In this document: one piece after another, positions 60,077 through 64,000 of the stretch
How positions within the stretch are numbered: the stretch's first letter is position 1
Layout: the number at the start of each line of letters is the position of its first letter
DNA from: Ottelia alismoides
Lineage: Eukaryota > Streptophyta > Magnoliopsida > Alismatales > Hydrocharitaceae
NCBI GenBank assembly: GCA_037367405.1
Contig: JAZKJV010009327.1
Location: 248,001 to 312,000 of the forward strand
Reading direction: 5' to 3'
Length of the DNA: 64,000 nucleotides
The notes under the pieces: generated by a model
What the model was told of the DNA's origin: nothing
Database searches by the model: none
Seen by the model: only the letters and a program-made list of their open reading frames with translations
Position numbers and translations under genes: made by a program

Positions 60077-60840
60077 TAGCCATTTTTGGCTTATTTATTA
60101 TCATTTTAAAAAAAATAAAAATTAAAATTCAAATGGACGCATGTGCGTCGCACGTGCCTCCAAGGCACGTGCTCCGCACGCGCCCTCCCATTATCCCCTC
60201 ACGGCTACATGTCACTATGTGGGTCGTCCGATCTCGGATGGCCCCGCACTCGCCATCTTCCTCCGCCTCCTCCTTTCCCAATTGATCGTTGCGTATCTCG
60301 CCCTGCCGCAAAACCTCTGTCTCCTTCCCTTGCTACACTCGGTCGTCGTCCCTCTGATCTCCGCATCCCACAAATCTCGCCCACATATCTCGCCCAATCA
60401 CCACCGCCTCGAATCCCCGATTCGTCGCCGCCCTTCTCACGCAAGATACGATCAAATCTCCTTCAAACCCAAATCGAATCTCGTCTACGTCGCCCCTATT
60501 ATTTCCTTCTCCGGCGCACCATCCGACGCCCCTATTTAAATATCTGCTCTGCCCGAGGATTGAGCATCCGTCGATTGCACATCAATTTGGGGAGCTGGGG
60601 GGACAGACCGCCCTCCACCTCGATCCGGCGAGATCCGAGCCATCTCTGTTTGTTGTAGCCCACGGCGACTGCCACCTCTGACCGTCGCTGCTCCAGCTCC
60701 GATCGTGCCCGTTGAGCCTACGCCTCCTCCTCTTCACCGCCTTCGCCCCCAAACCACCACCGGCACTCCGCGTCTCCTTTGACTCGCTCCATCGACTAGG
60801 ACCATCGAGCACCTCCTACAACGACCATCGAGCCTACTCC

Positions 60841-60960
60841 GCCTCGTCTTCACCGAGCTATCCATCTCCTCCGCCAACGCCAACTACTCCGCCTCGTCTT
60901 CACCGAGCTATCCATCTCCTCCGCCAACGCCAACTACTCCGCCTCGTCTTCATCGAGCTC
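60841..60960 (+). repeat. 50-bp tandem repeat, about 2.4 copies
   Basis: GCCTCGTCTTCA recurs at 60841, 60891 and 60941. The first two units are identical over 50 bp; the third is partial and begins to diverge (CATCGAGCTC). Confidence 0.85.
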
Positions 60961-62169
60961 TCCAGATCCTTTGCCCCTTCGCTGCACTCCACCTCTACAT
61001 CACCGCCGGCCGGGTCCAGCCCTCCCCCCCCTCCCCCCCCCACACGTGCGAGACACTTGCCTCGTCGGGAACATCACCAATCCTAGGGGTCACATGCGGC
61101 ACACGTGATCCTCTATGTAAATTACAGAAACCCCCCTAGATTTCCCATATTCACAGAGTCACCCCTGCAAGCCAGAGGCACGTGCATAGCACGTGTCTTG
61201 TGGGATTTTTATAGAAATACCCTATGGGGTATAGGTATTTATTATTTAATCCATGTTATGCATTGCCTTTACTTATTTTTTATATTTATATTGCATAAAT
61301 ACCCCTGTGTCCTTCATTGATTTTGGACCTCTACATGATTTTTTTTTATTTATCCAAAAATAGCATGATGTTTGTTATTTAATTCTCTACATTTCGACAT
61401 ATTGTGGACAATTTTTTGATCGATGGATAATTAATAATGAATTGTTTTGTGGAAATTACATATTTTGCCTAGTCTGTGCTCTGAAATTTATATTTAATTA
61501 ACTGTTGCTCTAAAAATTCCAAAAAAAATCAAACATTGTAGAATTAATTGTGCTTGACATTATGCTGAAAAAGAATGGGATTTGCATGCATAGTTTGCCC
61601 TATAAAAATCATTTTGTATATTTCAGTGTTTGATTTTTAATAGGTAATCTCACATTTTCGAGGTTTAGAATTTTTCTGAGATCAATCACCTAGTGATAGA
61701 TCTTAGATAATTTTGTTCCTTGAAAATAATTAGGTTTAATATTTATTATAATTAAATATTGAAATTCATTCTCTTTGTATTTAAAGATTCATAAAAAATT
61801 AATATTGCATAAAAAATTCCAAAAAATTACAGTGCATTCATTTCATCATAATCTGCATCGGGCCAAGTTTCATATTTTTTGGACATTGTTTGAGCATAAT
61901 TTACATTTTAGTCCCTAAAATAAGCCAAAATTGCATATTGCATCCTCTATTGCATTAAAAATAAAAAAAAGACCGCCTTGAAAACCGCGCATGGATTTTG
62001 ATAGACATAATTCTAGATTGTTCCTTTGCCTCCTTGTGTTCAAACTTGGGACTTGCCAGAGTATAATAAACATAAAACCACATTGATTAAAATTGAGAAA
62101 TATATTGTGTGGTTATTTTCTTGGCCGATTCCGATTGCCGCCTACAACGCACGAACGACAAAATCATCA

Positions 62170-62345
62170 TTTTTAGCACGAACAGAAAATAAGAACATCT
62201 CTTCAACACAGTGAATATCAGACTCGTCAGCTTCGCGCTTTATGGCATTTCCACGAGAAAAAAACCCAATCTTGTTTTTTATGCCAGGAATAAGTATTTC
62301 TTCTTGCTTACTCCGCCCAAGTCGACGGAAATTCTGTTCGAAAAA
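62170..62345 (-). pseudogene. Coding-like fragment of unknown origin
   Basis: Between the solo LTR end and the resumption of LTR-C lies about 175 bp matching neither. On the minus strand it is open throughout, part of a 74-codon frame (62142-62366). The peptide has balanced, protein-like composition (FFEQNFRRLGRSKQEEILI, then a region with GNAIKREADESDIHCVEEM). No start, stop, splice site or known motif is identifiable. I do not recognise the family; it may be an exon or organelle DNA fragment captured at a repaired break, or chance. Confidence 0.35.
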
Positions 62346-64000
62346 TTCTCCTAAGTAAAAACTCAAAATGCATCAAAATCACTTCTAATTATATATAAGT
62401 TTTAATACGTTATTTAATGAAGGTAGTTTCATCTAATTTGGATATAAGATGTGATAGTTAGGTTTTGGACCCCTATTATATAATATACATGAATAAAATA
62501 TTCATTTCATTCATTCTTTAATATTTTTATAAATTTAAATTTTTATATTTTTTAAATATTATTTATAGTATATGTATATTTAAAATAGAATAAAAGCATA
62601 AATAAAATACAAAATAAAATAATATACAAAAATACATAGATGAAATACCTATACTTATACCTATATAATATAAATTCCTATTTATGTAGCTGTAAATATT
62701 ATATCTGAAAATATAATAGAAATATATTCAAGTATATAAAATAAGTTATAAATATATAAAATAATAAAATAAAATCAAAAAAATCAATAATATAAAATAA
62801 GCATAAAATACCCAAAACATAGATGAATATACCTATAAATGGAACCCTAAAAATTAACTTATAATAAATAAACTCAGAAAAATAAATAAAAAAACATATT
62901 AAGATATTGCAAAAAAATAACAAACAACTTTTACTTCAAACTTTAACTTAATAAAATCATTTATCATTTATTATAGAATTTATAATAATTTCTGAGTAAG
63001 GTTTTTCCTGGTTGGTCCACATATACCAACCAGATTGAGTCTACAGTTGACCACGGTCAATTTCCTTCCCTACGACTATTCCTTGTCAGTCCGAGCTCCG
63101 ACTGCTTTTTCTCCCTTTTTCTCCCACCTAAGCAAGGATCGATTGGGAATAGTTTTTTCTACATTTTCCCACCTTGATCTTACCTCTATCATGCATGCTC
63201 GATGCTTCGAGGATGCATCACTTATTCTCTCGTTCCACCTCGATTCTTCACCCAGTACAATCCCCTGTACAAAAGACCACCTCCTCCATCCTTCAAAATT
63301 CGAATCCCTTTGACCCACTCTCTCCATTCCTTTTTGCACCCAATGGCTTGAGGATGGTGACATCATCTTTACCGACCATTTAGGTTGATGGAAGGAGCGG
63401 ATTAGTGATGCATTCCACCTTCTCCGATTGCCCTCTGCCGCTGTGAGGTCCATCTCGTAGCCAAGCACTGCTCGAGGTATTTTCCTTTTCTTTTTAGTTA
63501 TGTTTTAGCCTTAGGTTTTATTCCCCGCATATAGTTTAGCTTTGTATTAGTGTAAAACTACCATTTGAAGTTCGTTGGAGCTCCTCTCTGGCGAACCATT
63601 CCACCATCCTTTGTTTGTGCTCCGGCCCGCCAAATGCCACCACTTCCTTCCCTTGTTAATTCCCTACGCCCACATCACTCCAGCGCAACTGATCCCCTTC
63701 AAATCAGAACTCATGTGCTCCACCACCACCACCACCTCACCGGAGCACTTCTGTCCACTCCATTCCCGACTCCATTCCACCCTCTAAAGGGTCGAGGCAA
63801 TTTGCCCTTGACTCGATAACATTTTTGTGCAGATCCTGAAGAAGTTACACCTGAGACAAGGTGATTTTGACCATCGTAACCTTTTTGAGCCCTCCAGTAG
63901 ATAGAGGCAACCTCCAGTAGTCTTTTGGGACACTTAACAGCGAGGGAGGAGGCTAGGCGTCCCTGACTCACTGATTTGAAGCTCTTCTTGACAAACGTTC

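Larger units (their letters stand above)
59188..62169 (+). mobile_element. Solo LTR inside LTR-C
   Basis: Begins CGATGAATCTCGGATTCATCACTC (TG mutated to CG) and ends near AAAATCATCA; the 3' end parallels the E2 LTR (TTGTTCCTTTGCCTC block). It is also related to 1160-4935. No convincing 5-bp duplication is visible, because the right side passes into the 62170-62345 fragment. It has paired ACGTGGC boxes (60046-60076) and a 50-bp tandem repeat (60841-60960). GC-rich open frames at 60141-61086 are low-complexity Pro/Ser/Arg frames without domains. Confidence 0.65.
6186..64000 (+). mobile_element. Composite Athila-like element with three LTRs (partial)
   Basis: Three related LTRs in the same orientation start at 6186, 19721 and 58730. 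After removal of later insertions the order is LTR-A, an interior without gag-pol, truncated LTR-B, a second copy of the 3' interior (21121-22762, 39736-40014, 58040-58729), and LTR-C running off the window. A tandem array sharing LTRs, as made by unequal recombination, followed by a deletion joining LTR-B to the second interior, explains this order. No proteins are encoded by its own sequence, so it depended on an autonomous relative. The right end and the right target duplication are outside the window. Confidence 0.7.
58730..64000 (+). repeat. LTR-C, 3' LTR of the composite element (runs off window)
   Basis: Starts TGATGAATCTCCATTTCACC after a polypurine tract. 58730-59187 parallels LTR-A 6186-6650, and about 62346-64000 parallels LTR-A from about 6690 to 8600, so about 1.5 kb of LTR should lie beyond the window. 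It is interrupted by a solo LTR and a short coding-like fragment (59188-62345). It carries the TTGACCACGGTCAA pair (63047-63060) and a perfect 9-bp hairpin CTGGTTGGT/ACCAACCAG (about 63008-63032). Confidence 0.78.

Noticed and set aside
60143..60658. 171-codon plus-strand open frame in the solo LTR
   Set aside because: Pro/Arg/Ser-rich with two other overlapping open frames; no motif; typical of GC-rich LTR sequence.

Overview
The window looks like intergenic DNA from a large flowering-plant nuclear genome, quite possibly a monocot. I see no intact host gene, rRNA, tRNA or CRISPR array. Nearly everything is nested LTR retrotransposon sequence, mostly Ty3/gypsy of the Athila type: LTRs of about 2.9-4 kb starting TGATGAATC, primer-binding sites resembling the end of tRNA-Asp, RT with FLDGYS and FMDD motifs, and a GPY-type integrase end. 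All gag and pol genes found are broken. Boundaries were placed by eye from shared LTR ends and 5-bp target duplications.

Layout: 1-6185 holds an inverted LTR fragment, a CACTA-type transposon end (786) and a solo LTR (1160-4935, target duplication CTCTC). From 6186 to beyond the window end lies an old composite Athila-like element: LTR-A (6186-10178), an interior without gag-pol (10179-19720), a truncated LTR-B (19721-21120), a second copy of the 3' interior (from 21121) and LTR-C (58730 to past 64000). Younger insertions sit inside it: a MITE-like foldback in LTR-A, an inverted solo LTR in the leader (11036-14649), three head-to-tail SINE copies in LTR-B, a GC-richer island (21858-22287), Athila element E1 (22768-39730, target duplication GGTAC), a solo LTR starting TGTCAC (40015-58034, duplication AGCTG) that is itself split by Athila element E2 (40980-56622, duplication ATGCC), and another solo LTR inside LTR-C (59188-62169).

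In E1 and E2 the order is LTR, primer site, long leader, gag, protease, RT-RNase H, integrase, a conserved hairpin array, AT-rich 3' noncoding DNA, polypurine tract, LTR. E1 is the better preserved, with RT and RNase H catalytic residues intact. E2 has lost key RT and integrase acidic residues. The composite element keeps only noncoding ends and would have needed proteins in trans.

The most unusual feature is the 3' noncoding module shared by all these elements. It is a series of short hairpins whose 3' arm reproduces the polypurine tract (AAGTATAGGGGG), followed by a longer hairpin whose 5' arm can pair alternatively with a downstream CATAACTCGT block. Paired base changes between elements support that alternative pairing. 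The LTRs also carry palindromic plant-factor motifs: paired ACGTGGC boxes, inverted TTGACC boxes and inverted AACGG (MSA-like) boxes.
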